Shown: piece by piece, positions 45,511 to 53,230 of the stretch
Layout of the letters: every line of letters begins with the position of its first letter
Numbering within the stretch: position 1 is the stretch's first letter
Assembly (NCBI GenBank): GCA_964548225.1
Contig: CAZJQP010000015.1
Location: 1 to 64,000 of the forward strand
DNA: 64,000 nucleotides
Direction of reading: 5' to 3'
From: CALMEH01 sp964548225
GTDB lineage: Bacteria; Acidobacteriota; Blastocatellia; Pyrinomonadales; Pyrinomonadaceae
Made by a program: the position numbers and the translations under genes
Notes under the pieces: model-generated
Seen by the model: the letters and a program-made list of their open reading frames with translations, nothing else
Databases searched by the model: none
Told to the model about the DNA's origin: nothing

Positions 45511-46083
45511 ATGGACGGCAAACAATACGTTTTCAAATTTGAATGTTCGGAAGATTGGGAAAATTTGACCGAAACGAAATCTGAAAATATTCGGCATTGT
45601 CAGCGATGTGATAAAAATGTTCATCACGTCCAAAATCACGGCGAATTTATCCGCCACGCGCAAAAAGGAAATTGCGTTTATTTTCAGCCAATCAGAACGG
45701 CAGGAATTCCTTTGCAGACGGAAAAAATAATCGAATCGCAAACTGTCGTAAAGCCGAAATTTACAAAACGAATATGGCAATTCGGCGTTTTATTTTTTGC
45801 CGCACTTCCGATAATTTCGTTTTTGCCTTTATTTATCGAGCGCACAATGATTCGCAGTCAAGTGATGGGAAACGGCGGCGATGTTATTCATTACGATTGG
45901 AAAATCCGCACGCTTTACGGTTTTTTATCGAATTACAAATATTTTCGACCCGAAGAATATTTTTCTTTCTTACTCGCCGTAAATTTAATTTTAGCTTGCA
46001 TTTACGCTTTGATTGTCGCGCTCGTGATCGTTTTATTAGTCGCAATTATCAAGAATCAAAAAGGTAAAACAAAAAATGAATAA
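45511..46083 (+). CDS. Membrane protein with N-terminal Cys/His motif
   Basis: 190 residues. The N-terminal soluble part has the pattern FECSEDWENL, IRHCQRCDKNVHHV and GNCVYF, a probable small metal site seen in many uncharacterised proteins. Two C-terminal membrane helices follow (FGVLFFAALPIISFLPLFI and LAVNLILACIYALIVALVIV). ATG at 45511 has GGGGA ten bases upstream. Overlaps the next gene by 8 bp. Confidence 0.68.
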   Translation: MDGKQYVFKFECSEDWENLTETKSENIRHCQRCDKNVHHVQNHGEFIRHAQKGNCVYFQPIRTAGIPLQTEKIIESQTVVKPKFTKRIWQFGVLFFAALPIISFLPLFIERTMIRSQVMGNGGDVIHYDWKIRTLYGFLSNYKYFRPEEYFSFLLAVNLILACIYALIVALVIVLLVAIIKNQKGKTKNE

Positions 46084-46930
46084 CATAAAAAAAACTCGCC
46101 CCGAACGCCCCGACAAACCGATTTTCTTTGTAATGTTGGGCGCGTTTTTTGTTTTTTTCAGCCTTCCGGCGTTTTATTGGACAAGTTATAATTACGGCGA
46201 ATACAACCAAACTACCGAATTTGTTCGGGAATTGCGCGAAAAACCGACGGAAAATCTCACGCCGAACGACAAAAAAGAACTTGAAAATCGCATCTCGATC
46301 AATAGTTCGAGAATTGACCGTTTCAAACTCGAAATGCTTTTATCGGGCGCGGGTGGTTTGATTTTGTTTGGCATCGCGTTAATTTTTTTCAAAAAGTCTT
46401 TTAATGCAAGCAAACATAAAAACTTTTACGAAAAAGTTGATTTGCGTTCGATTCCAATGCCGTTTGCGCCGATCAAAGTTGAAAATAAAAACATTTATGG
46501 AGTTTTGTTTTGGCTGATTTTAATATTTTTCGGCGGAATATTTTTGCTGACCACTTTTCAAAGTTTTACGAATCCTTTTATCACGACAAGAAACGCAATT
46601 ATTCGCACTTCTTTGCTCGGCGTTCCGTTGATTTTATTTATCTCGGTTTTTCTGTTTTTGATGTTTCGCGCAAAGAAAAATGTCGTGAAAATGATAGACA
46701 ATTCGGGCATCACACGCGGCGATGGCAAACATTTTTCGTGGCAAAATTTTTGCGGTGTCGTGCAGCAAATCGCGTTCAATCAGCGCACACAAAGAAAATA
46801 CGTCTGGCGCGTCGAACTCGCTTTTGCCGACGGCGAAACGGCTTGGATTATCCCGAACCGCGTCAAAAATTACGATGAAGTTTTTGATTACGTCACGCAA
46901 TTACCGAACGCTACGCTGAAATCGCAATAA
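46076..46930 (+). CDS. Membrane protein with C-terminal PH-like region
   Basis: 284 residues with four membrane helices (FFVMLGAFFVFFSLPAFYW; LLSGAGGLILFGIALIFF; IYGVLFWLILIFFGGIFLL; LLGVPLILFISVFLFLMF) and a C-terminal soluble part (ITRGDGKHFSWQNFCGVVQQ) that looks like a bacterial PH domain. It ends the unknown block before mmsA. Function unknown. Confidence 0.68.
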   Translation: MNNIKKTRPERPDKPIFFVMLGAFFVFFSLPAFYWTSYNYGEYNQTTEFVRELREKPTENLTPNDKKELENRISINSSRIDRFKLEMLLSGAGGLILFGIALIFFKKSFNASKHKNFYEKVDLRSIPMPFAPIKVENKNIYGVLFWLILIFFGGIFLLTTFQSFTNPFITTRNAIIRTSLLGVPLILFISVFLFLMFRAKKNVVKMIDNSGITRGDGKHFSWQNFCGVVQQIAFNQRTQRKYVWRVELAFADGETAWIIPNRVKNYDEVFDYVTQLPNATLKSQ

Positions 46931-46991
46931 ATACTAGAATCAAAACGATTTAAGTGATAAACTCAGCATATTTTCTTTCCCAAATAAAATT

Positions 46992-48449
46992 ATGAAATAC
47001 GAAGTAGTTAAAAATTATTATAACAGCGAATTTTTTGAAAGTTCTTCCGATGAAACTTTAGATGTCGTGTCGCCGATTGACGGAAATTTGCTTTCAAAAG
47101 TCCCGATGTCAACGGCTGACGAATTAAATGCGGCGGTTGCGTCAGCGAAAAATGCGTTTGAGTCGTGGAGCAAAACGCCGATCAAAGAGCGTGTTCAAGT
47201 CTTTTTTAGATACCGGCATTTGCTTGAAAAAAACTTTGAAGAATTAACAAATTTAGTTTCCGAAGAAAACGGCAAAACATACGACGAAGCAAAAGCCGAA
47301 GTCGAGAAAAGTATTGAATTGACAGAGTTTGCGTGTTCGATGCCGCAGCTTGTTTCGGGCGAGATTTTGGAAGTTTCAAAAGGTGTCGAATGCCGCACGG
47401 AACATTTTCCGCTCGGCGTGGTCGCGTCAATCGTGCCGTTTAATTTTCCGCTGATGGTGCCGAATTGGACGATGCCGAACGCGCTTGTTTTGGGCAATAC
47501 GATGATTATGAAACCTTCGGAATTAGTTCCGCTTTCGTGTTTGCGAATGGCGGAATTGTTGAAAGAAGCAGGACTTCCCGACGGCGTTTTTAACATCATC
47601 AACGGCGGACGCGAAATCGTCGAAGCGATCTGCGCTCATCCCGATATTGAAGCCGTCAGTTTTGTTGGTTCGACCAAAGTTGCGAAACTTGTCTATCAAC
47701 AATCTACACACAACTTAAAACGCTGTATCGCGCTCGGCGGTGCGAAAAATCATCTGTTCGTTTTGCCCGATGCGAATCCTTCAATGACGGCGACGAACGT
47801 AACCGCTTCGATGTCGGGCTGTGCCGGTCAAAGATGTATGGCGGCTTCGGCGATGATTGCCGTTGGCGACGTAAATCCAATCATTGCACAAATTTGCGAC
47901 GAAGCCCGCAAAGTAATTCCGGGCAAAAACCTCGGCGCGGTTATTTCAAAAGCGGCGAAAGAACGTATCGAAAATTATATTTCGGAAGCCGAACAAAATG
48001 GCGCGAAAATCCTCGTTGACGGACGCGGTGCAACCGTTGAGGGTAAAGAAAACGGAACGTATGTCGGACCGACCGTGATTGATTTTGTAACGCCCGAAAT
48101 GTCAGTTGCCCGCGAAGAAATTTTCGGTCCCGTAATTTCGATTATGCGAACCGAAAATCTCGACGAAGCCTTAAAAATCGAAAACGCCAATCCATATGGC
48201 AACGCAGCTTCGGTTTTCACACAATCAGGCGGCGCGGCGCGTTATGTGATGGAACACGCTTCGGCAGGAATGATCGGCGTGAACATCGGCGTTCCCGTCC
48301 CGCGTGAACCGTTTTCCTTCGGCGGCTGGAACGATTCACGCTTCGGCGCAAACGACATCACGGGCAAAAGCTCAATTGAATTTTGGACAAAACTCAAAAA
48401 AACAACGACCAAATGGAACGCGGAAGCAGGCGTAAATTGGATGTCTTAA
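46992..48449 (+). CDS. mmsA: CoA-acylating (methyl)malonate-semialdehyde dehydrogenase
   Basis: 485-residue aldehyde dehydrogenase of the MmsA group. It oxidises malonate or methylmalonate semialdehyde to acetyl- or propionyl-CoA. Catalytic cysteine is about residue 282 in SGCAGQRCMA, and the cofactor-binding VPFNFPLMVPNWTMPNAL and FVGSTKVAKLVYQ segments are present, as is the MmsA-typical C-terminus (PREPFSFGGWNDSRFGANDI). Malonate semialdehyde is the product of beta-alanine transamination, so it fits the end of reductive pyrimidine degradation encoded nearby. Confidence 0.93.
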   Translation: MKYEVVKNYYNSEFFESSSDETLDVVSPIDGNLLSKVPMSTADELNAAVASAKNAFESWSKTPIKERVQVFFRYRHLLEKNFEELTNLVSEENGKTYDEAKAEVEKSIELTEFACSMPQLVSGEILEVSKGVECRTEHFPLGVVASIVPFNFPLMVPNWTMPNALVLGNTMIMKPSELVPLSCLRMAELLKEAGLPDGVFNIINGGREIVEAICAHPDIEAVSFVGSTKVAKLVYQQSTHNLKRCIALGGAKNHLFVLPDANPSMTATNVTASMSGCAGQRCMAASAMIAVGDVNPIIAQICDEARKVIPGKNLGAVISKAAKERIENYISEAEQNGAKILVDGRGATVEGKENGTYVGPTVIDFVTPEMSVAREEIFGPVISIMRTENLDEALKIENANPYGNAASVFTQSGGAARYVMEHASAGMIGVNIGVPVPREPFSFGGWNDSRFGANDITGKSSIEFWTKLKKTTTKWNAEAGVNWMS

Positions 48450-48460
48450 GAAGAAATTTA

Positions 48461-48488
48461 GCCGCAGATTTACGCAGATAAACGAAGA
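48461..48488 (+). repeat. Left inverted repeat flanking nuclease gene
   Basis: GCCGCAGATTTACGCAG followed by ATAAACGAAGA. It matches the reverse complement of 49440-49466 with about four differences. Sequences of this kind are common intergenic hairpins in several phyla, so the pair may be a split hairpin or terminal repeats of a cassette. Confidence 0.75.
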
Positions 48489-48492
48489 TTTT

Positions 48493-49440
48493 ATGAATTT
48501 CACACAACTTGCAGAAAAAGTTTTAAGAGAAACTAAACAGCCAATGATTCCTAATGAAATTTGGGAAAAAGCAGTTGAGTTAGGTTGGGATAAATTAGTC
48601 TCAACTACTGGAAAAACTCCATGGAGATCACTTGGTGCAAGGCTTTATGTTGACGTTCGAGACAATCCAAACAGTATTTTTGAATCAATTGGTAAAAGTC
48701 CTGTGAGGTTTGGAGTAAGAAATATAACTGCAAAGCAACCTCTCCAAAATCAAATTATACAAACTCCTGTTGTCAAAAACATAAAATTTACTGAAAGAGA
48801 TTTGCATCCGTTATTGGTTAAGTTTGCCGACACTTTTTACCATTTTCGTGGAGCAAAATTAAAAACTATTTTTCACGAAAATTCAGCAAAACAGAAAAAA
48901 GGTTATAACAAATGGATTCACCCGGATTTAGTTGGCGTTTATTTTTCTTTTAATGACAAAATTCGTGAATATGAAAAAGTAATTATTGAATTTCAAAATG
49001 ATTTCTCTATTTCTGCAACCAAAATTTTTTCATTTGAACTGAAAGTAAAAATCAATATGGCAAATCTGCGTGAGTATTATTTTCAAGCGGTTTCAAATTC
49101 AAGTTGGGCAAATGAAGGATATTTGGTCGCTTTGAAGTTGGACGACGAAGTTATCGAAGAAGTTAGGCGTTTAGCAAATTCTTTTGGGATTGGGTTGATA
49201 AAACTTGATTCTGAAAATATAGAGGAAGGACAAATTATAGTTCCTGCCCAATATAGAAAACAGGTTGATATTGACACAATGGATAGATTAGCCAGCGAAA
49301 ATAAAGATTTCGCTAATTTTCTGAAAAACATTATTGACGATAATAAAATTAAGAAAGTTAAAAGTAGTTATGACAAAGTTTTAGACGATAACGAAATTCT
49401 TAAGTATTTACTAAATAAAGGCATTAAAGATTCAAATTAA
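48493..49440 (+). CDS. HARE-HTH domain nuclease, orphan
   Basis: 315-residue protein. Residues 2-65 are a HARE-HTH (HB1/ASXL) domain (FTQLAEKVLRETKQPMIPNE, TPWRSLGARLYVDVRDNPN), a DNA-binding fold tied to restriction enzymes and chromatin proteins. Residues about 100-235 look like a PD-(D/E)XK nuclease (D145 in HPDLVGVYFSF, E182-L-K184 in SFELKVKIN). No methyltransferase nearby. The gene is A/T-rich against its neighbours and is bounded by inverted repeats, so it is probably acquired. It separates mmsA from the rest of the pyrimidine genes. Confidence 0.8.
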   Translation: MNFTQLAEKVLRETKQPMIPNEIWEKAVELGWDKLVSTTGKTPWRSLGARLYVDVRDNPNSIFESIGKSPVRFGVRNITAKQPLQNQIIQTPVVKNIKFTERDLHPLLVKFADTFYHFRGAKLKTIFHENSAKQKKGYNKWIHPDLVGVYFSFNDKIREYEKVIIEFQNDFSISATKIFSFELKVKINMANLREYYFQAVSNSSWANEGYLVALKLDDEVIEEVRRLANSFGIGLIKLDSENIEEGQIIVPAQYRKQVDIDTMDRLASENKDFANFLKNIIDDNKIKKVKSSYDKVLDDNEILKYLLNKGIKDSN

Positions 49441-49466
49441 TCTGCGTTTATCCGCGAAGTCTGCGG
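49440..49466 (-). repeat. Right inverted repeat flanking nuclease gene
   Basis: Counterpart of 48461-48488; starts at the last base of the nuclease stop codon and ends 10 bp before the cytochrome start. The reverse complement reads GCCGCAGACTTCGCGGAT and on. Confidence 0.75.
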
Positions 49467-49475
49467 CAAAAAATT

Positions 49476-50555
49476 ATGAAACAAAAACTCAAAATCATCA
49501 CATTTTTTACTTTCGCGTTTTTCGCTTGTGTGTTTTTTGTGCCGAAAGGTCAGACGCAGACGAAGGTTGAAACTGCCGGACAAAAATTTAAAAGCATCAA
49601 GGTTTTAAACGATATGCCTGCCGATCAGATGGGTAAGGTGATGAATCAAATGTCGGCATCGCTCGGTGTTGATTGTAAATTTTGCCACGCTTCCAATGAC
49701 GGCGATTATGAAAAGGAAGGTTTTGAGCATAAAGATATTGCGCGAAATATGCTCAAGATGACTTTTGAACTCAACAAAAATTATTTTGAAGGTCGTCCCG
49801 AAATTAATTGCAATACTTGTCATCAGGGCAAATCGCATCCGCAACCTTCATTTCCTTTGAAACCGATTGTTCAAGAAGAACGTCCGAAACAATCCGATAA
49901 AAAACCGACAGTTGACGAGATTTTGGCGAAATATGAAACTGCACTTGGCGGAAAGGCGAATTTGGAGAAAATAACTTCACGGCAAATCAAGGCGCAACGC
50001 ATTGAGCCGGACGGAAAGACGTTTGAGGACGAGGAAATTTTGCAAAAAGGTGCTAAGATGTCTGTTCAGACAATTTATCCGTCAAAGCAATACGGCGATT
50101 ATGTAGTTAAAGAAATCTTTGACGGTGTGATGGCTTGGAAAGTTGGCAACAAAGACAACATTGAGTTGAAAACCGATGAAACCGAGCAAATAAAGCGTGA
50201 AGCCCAGATTTTTGCGAATCCGAATCTGAAACCCATTTATCAAAGAGTGGATTTTCGTTCGGTTGATAAAATTGACGGACGCGAGGTTTATTTAGTTGTC
50301 GGTTCGATTTCCGAAACTCAGCGCGAACGGCTTTATTTTGACGTTGCAACAGGTTTGCTCGTGCGTCGTGCGGCTTCGACTCCGACGATTTTGGGCAATT
50401 TTGTTTATCAGGTTGATTACCTCGATTACAAAGATTTCGGCGGCGTGAAATTGCCGACTACAATAAATTTTGCAGTGCCGAATATTCGTTGGACACGCAA
50501 GGTTTTAGAAGTCAAAAATAATGTTACGATTGATGATGCAAAATTTGTGAAATAA
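49476..50555 (+). CDS. Exported two-heme c-type cytochrome
   Basis: 359-residue periplasmic protein. Signal peptide KLKIITFFTFAFFACVFFVP. Two heme motifs, CKFCH (about residue 66) and CNTCH (about 114), lie in a domain like the photosynthetic-reaction-centre cytochrome-like proteins common in Acidobacteriota (DMPADQMGKVMNQMSASLGV). The C-terminal about 200 residues form an outer-membrane-lipoprotein-like beta domain (IYPSKQYGDYVVKEIFDGVM). An electron-transfer role is likely. A link to the flanking pyrimidine genes is not shown. Confidence 0.85.
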   Translation: MKQKLKIITFFTFAFFACVFFVPKGQTQTKVETAGQKFKSIKVLNDMPADQMGKVMNQMSASLGVDCKFCHASNDGDYEKEGFEHKDIARNMLKMTFELNKNYFEGRPEINCNTCHQGKSHPQPSFPLKPIVQEERPKQSDKKPTVDEILAKYETALGGKANLEKITSRQIKAQRIEPDGKTFEDEEILQKGAKMSVQTIYPSKQYGDYVVKEIFDGVMAWKVGNKDNIELKTDETEQIKREAQIFANPNLKPIYQRVDFRSVDKIDGREVYLVVGSISETQRERLYFDVATGLLVRRAASTPTILGNFVYQVDYLDYKDFGGVKLPTTINFAVPNIRWTRKVLEVKNNVTIDDAKFVK

Positions 50556-50573
50556 TTTTTTAAGGGAAAAACT

Positions 50574-51443
50574 ATGTCAAGAATAATCAAATGCGGCTTG
50601 ATTCAAGCACACAATGTCGGCGATGTGAATGCGCCGATTGAGGAAATTAAACGGGCGAACAATGAACATCAGATGAAAATGGTCGAAGATGCGGCGCGGC
50701 AAGGAGTGCAGATGCTTTGTTTTCAGGAGATTTTCAACACGCCGTATTTTTGTGCCGAACAGCAAACTCGTTGGTATGAAGCGGTTGAAAAAGTTCCCGA
50801 CGGCGCGACTGTGCAAATGATGCAATCGGTAGCGAAAGAATACGGAATGGTTTTGATTGTGCCGATTTACGAAGAAGAAATTTCCGGCGTTTATTACAAC
50901 ACTGCCGCCGTGATTGATGCCGACGGAAAATATCTCGGCAAATATCGCAAGACGCATATTCCGCACGTTGCGCCCGGCTTTTGGGAGAAATTTTATTTTC
51001 GTCCGGGAAATTTGGGTTATCCGTGTTTCGATACGGCGTTTGCGCGAATCGGCGTTTATATCTGCTACGACCGGCATTTTCCCGAAGGCGCGAGATGTTT
51101 AGGTTTGAACGGCGCGGAAATTATTTTTAATCCGTCGGCGACTGTTGCGGGACTTTCAGAATATCTTTGGAAATTGGAACAACCCGCACACGCTGTTGCG
51201 AACGGATATTTCGTTGGCGCAATCAACCGCGTCGGCACAGAAGCACCTTGGAACATCGGCGAATTCTACGGTCAAAGCTATTTCTGCGACCCGCGCGGAC
51301 AAATGCTCGCCGTCGGCACGCGCGATCAGGATGAATTGATCGTCGCCGATCTGGATATGGACAAAATCAAGGAAGTCCGCAATACGTGGCAGTTTTTCCG
51401 CGATAGACGACCTGATGCTTACGGCGCGATTGTGGCGGATTAG
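50574..51443 (+). CDS. Beta-ureidopropionase (N-carbamoyl-beta-alanine amidohydrolase)
   Basis: 289-residue nitrilase-superfamily amidase. The Glu-Lys-Cys triad is visible: CFQEIFNTPYF, YRKTHIPHVAPGFWEKFYF and VYICYDRHFPEGARCLGL. The extended sequence (FRPGNLGYPCFDTAFARIG, WNIGEFYGQSYFCDPRG) matches eukaryotic-type beta-ureidopropionase rather than other nitrilases. It splits N-carbamoyl-beta-alanine to beta-alanine, CO2 and ammonia, the third step of reductive uracil breakdown. ATG has GGG/AAAAACT upstream. Confidence 0.92.
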   Translation: MSRIIKCGLIQAHNVGDVNAPIEEIKRANNEHQMKMVEDAARQGVQMLCFQEIFNTPYFCAEQQTRWYEAVEKVPDGATVQMMQSVAKEYGMVLIVPIYEEEISGVYYNTAAVIDADGKYLGKYRKTHIPHVAPGFWEKFYFRPGNLGYPCFDTAFARIGVYICYDRHFPEGARCLGLNGAEIIFNPSATVAGLSEYLWKLEQPAHAVANGYFVGAINRVGTEAPWNIGEFYGQSYFCDPRGQMLAVGTRDQDELIVADLDMDKIKEVRNTWQFFRDRRPDAYGAIVAD

Positions 51444-51462
51444 GAAAATCTTTGCCGTTTTT

Positions 51463-52110
51463 ATGAAATTGAATGATAGATTGTCTTTTTTGCCTGATAT
51501 TGAAGCGTTGAGAAAACTCTCTCAATCTCTGGCTATGCTTGACGCAATTTTGTCGCCTGAGTGGGAATACAGATTTTTTTCTTTCAATTCAAAATGGAGC
51601 GACGGAGAAATGATGGCATCAATGCGCGACGGTTGCGGAAACGATTATTTTATTCTGTTTAATTCCGCAGGTGCGATTATCAAAGGTTTTGACCACGAAT
51701 CTGTAATGAGTCCGTATGCTAATGAACCGAAAAAGGTTTGGAAAGGTGTTTTCAACAATGTTCCGTCGGAGTTTGAAGAGTTTCTTTCCGAACCTGCTTT
51801 TAATATTGAAGATACGACTTTCTGCGTGTGGAGAAAATATACAGATACTTCGTGGCAAATAGGAGAGGTTGATTATCCGAGCAACGAAAATCCCGATGGT
51901 TTAGAAGAATTACTATTTGCACTTGACGGCAATCCTGAAACCTATAAAAGTTTTGCTTACGAATATTATGAGATGGAAATTCCGATTTCTTCGATTAAAA
52001 GTATTTACCAACATAAACTTTTGACAGCAGAATTGGTCAAAACTTTGAATGAAAATATTTCTGTTGGGGCGTTGCGTAAGGACATTGAAGAAATTGGCTA
52101 TGCCAAATAA
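51463..52110 (+). CDS. Hypothetical protein
   Basis: 215-residue acidic, soluble protein (MKLNDRLSFLPDIEALRKLS, then FFSFNSKWSDGEMMASMRDG). The sequence suggests an immunity-protein-like alpha/beta fold, but no family is recognised. ATG at 51463 was chosen because the frame otherwise overlaps the amidase gene. It lies between beta-ureidopropionase and RidA. Confidence 0.7.
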   Translation: MKLNDRLSFLPDIEALRKLSQSLAMLDAILSPEWEYRFFSFNSKWSDGEMMASMRDGCGNDYFILFNSAGAIIKGFDHESVMSPYANEPKKVWKGVFNNVPSEFEEFLSEPAFNIEDTTFCVWRKYTDTSWQIGEVDYPSNENPDGLEELLFALDGNPETYKSFAYEYYEMEIPISSIKSIYQHKLLTAELVKTLNENISVGALRKDIEEIGYAK

Positions 52111-52115
52111 ATAAA

Positions 52116-52502
52116 ATGCAGGAACGTCAAAAATATTCTTCGGGCGCGAGGTGGGAAAAAATCGTCGGATATTCGCGGGCGGTGTGCGTCGGAACGCGGA
52201 TTTACGTTACGGGAACAACGGCGACGGATGAAAATTCAAATATTGTCGGAGTCGGCGATGCTTACGCGCAGACGGTGCAGACGATAAAAAATATCGAAAA
52301 GGCTTTACAGGCTTTAGGCGCAAATCTTGAAAATGTTGTGCGGACGCGGATGTTTGTAACCGACATTTCGCGTTGGGAAGAATTTGGTAGAGCGCATGGC
52401 GAATTTTTTGGTGAGATTTTGCCCGCGACAACGATGGTTGAGGTTTCAAAATTGATTGACCCGCAGATGTTAATCGAAATCGAAGCCGATGCGGAATTTT
52501 GA
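52116..52502 (+). CDS. RidA/YjgF family protein
   Basis: 128-residue trimeric enamine/imine deaminase fold. Marks: YSRAVCVGTRIYVTGTTATD, QTVQTIKNIEKALQALGANL, the arginine in VVRTRMFVTDI and the glutamate near LIEIEADA. RidA-like proteins (RutC in the Rut pathway) occur in pyrimidine clusters, which suits the neighbourhood. Confidence 0.92.
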   Translation: MQERQKYSSGARWEKIVGYSRAVCVGTRIYVTGTTATDENSNIVGVGDAYAQTVQTIKNIEKALQALGANLENVVRTRMFVTDISRWEEFGRAHGEFFGEILPATTMVEVSKLIDPQMLIEIEADAEF

Positions 52503-53092
52503 AAACAGTTTTGAGTGAAAATCCTAAAATCATTGTCATTGCGGGATGCAACGGCGCGGGAAAATCTACGATTGCGCCGCATCTTTTGCGTGATGCTTTT
52601 GGGTTAAAGGATTTTGTCAATGCTGACATTATCGCACAAGGTTTGTCGGCTTTTTCGCCCGAATCAGTTTCGTTTGAAGCGGGCAGATTGATGTTGAAAC
52701 GTCTGCGGGATTTGGCAAAAAAACGCAAATCTTTTTCGTTTGAAACGACTTTGGCAACTCGTTTTTATGCAAATTGGTTGGCTGAATTAAAAACGAAAGG
52801 TTTTGAATTTCATCTCGTATTTCTTTGGCTTGAAACTCCTGAACTCGCCCTTGATCGAGTGCAAATTCGAGTCAAACAAGGCGGACATAATATTCCCGAA
52901 GACGTGGTTTATCGCCGATATTTTAAGGGTGTGCGAAATTTTTTCGCGCTTTGCAAACCACTTGCCAATAGTTGGACGATTTACGATAACAGCAACTTTG
53001 GGAATCCGAAAATTATTGCCGAAGGAAACCGAAATGGTGATAAAATATTTAATCAAAAGATTTGGGAGAAATTATGCAAACTAGTGGAATAA
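52499..53092 (+). CDS. Zeta-toxin-like P-loop kinase
   Basis: 197-residue P-loop protein. Walker A is AGCNGAGKST (about residues 15-24), followed by FVNADIIAQGLSAF and the FSFETTLATRF segment typical of zeta-toxin-like proteins that phosphorylate UDP-sugars or other small substrates. A TTG at 52499 overlaps the RidA stop; a TTG four codons later is possible. A small gene overlaps the 3' end and may be its antitoxin. Confidence 0.85.
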   Translation: MKTVLSENPKIIVIAGCNGAGKSTIAPHLLRDAFGLKDFVNADIIAQGLSAFSPESVSFEAGRLMLKRLRDLAKKRKSFSFETTLATRFYANWLAELKTKGFEFHLVFLWLETPELALDRVQIRVKQGGHNIPEDVVYRRYFKGVRNFFALCKPLANSWTIYDNSNFGNPKIIAEGNRNGDKIFNQKIWEKLCKLVE

Positions 53093-53226
53093 AAATTGAT
53101 TTAAATTCAAAACATCTGCTTTTTGATGAAAGTGAAAAGATTGAAAAAGTAATCAAATTCGCTGTCAAACAAGCCGTTGTCAAAATTGAGAAAAAACCGA
53201 AAGTATCGAAAAAATTAACCAAATAA
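53074..53226 (+). CDS. Small basic protein overlapping zeta-like toxin (50 aa)
   Basis: 50-residue frame, ATG at 53074 with GGGAGAA just upstream, TAA at 53224-53226. It is lysine-rich (MQTSGIKIDLNSKHLLFDES, ending KKPKVSKKLTK). It overlaps the toxin gene by 19 bp and ends 4 bp before preT. Size, spacing and ribosome-binding site suggest a real gene, possibly the antitoxin. Confidence 0.65.
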   Translation: MQTSGIKIDLNSKHLLFDESEKIEKVIKFAVKQAVVKIEKKPKVSKKLTK

Positions 53227-53230
53227 AATT

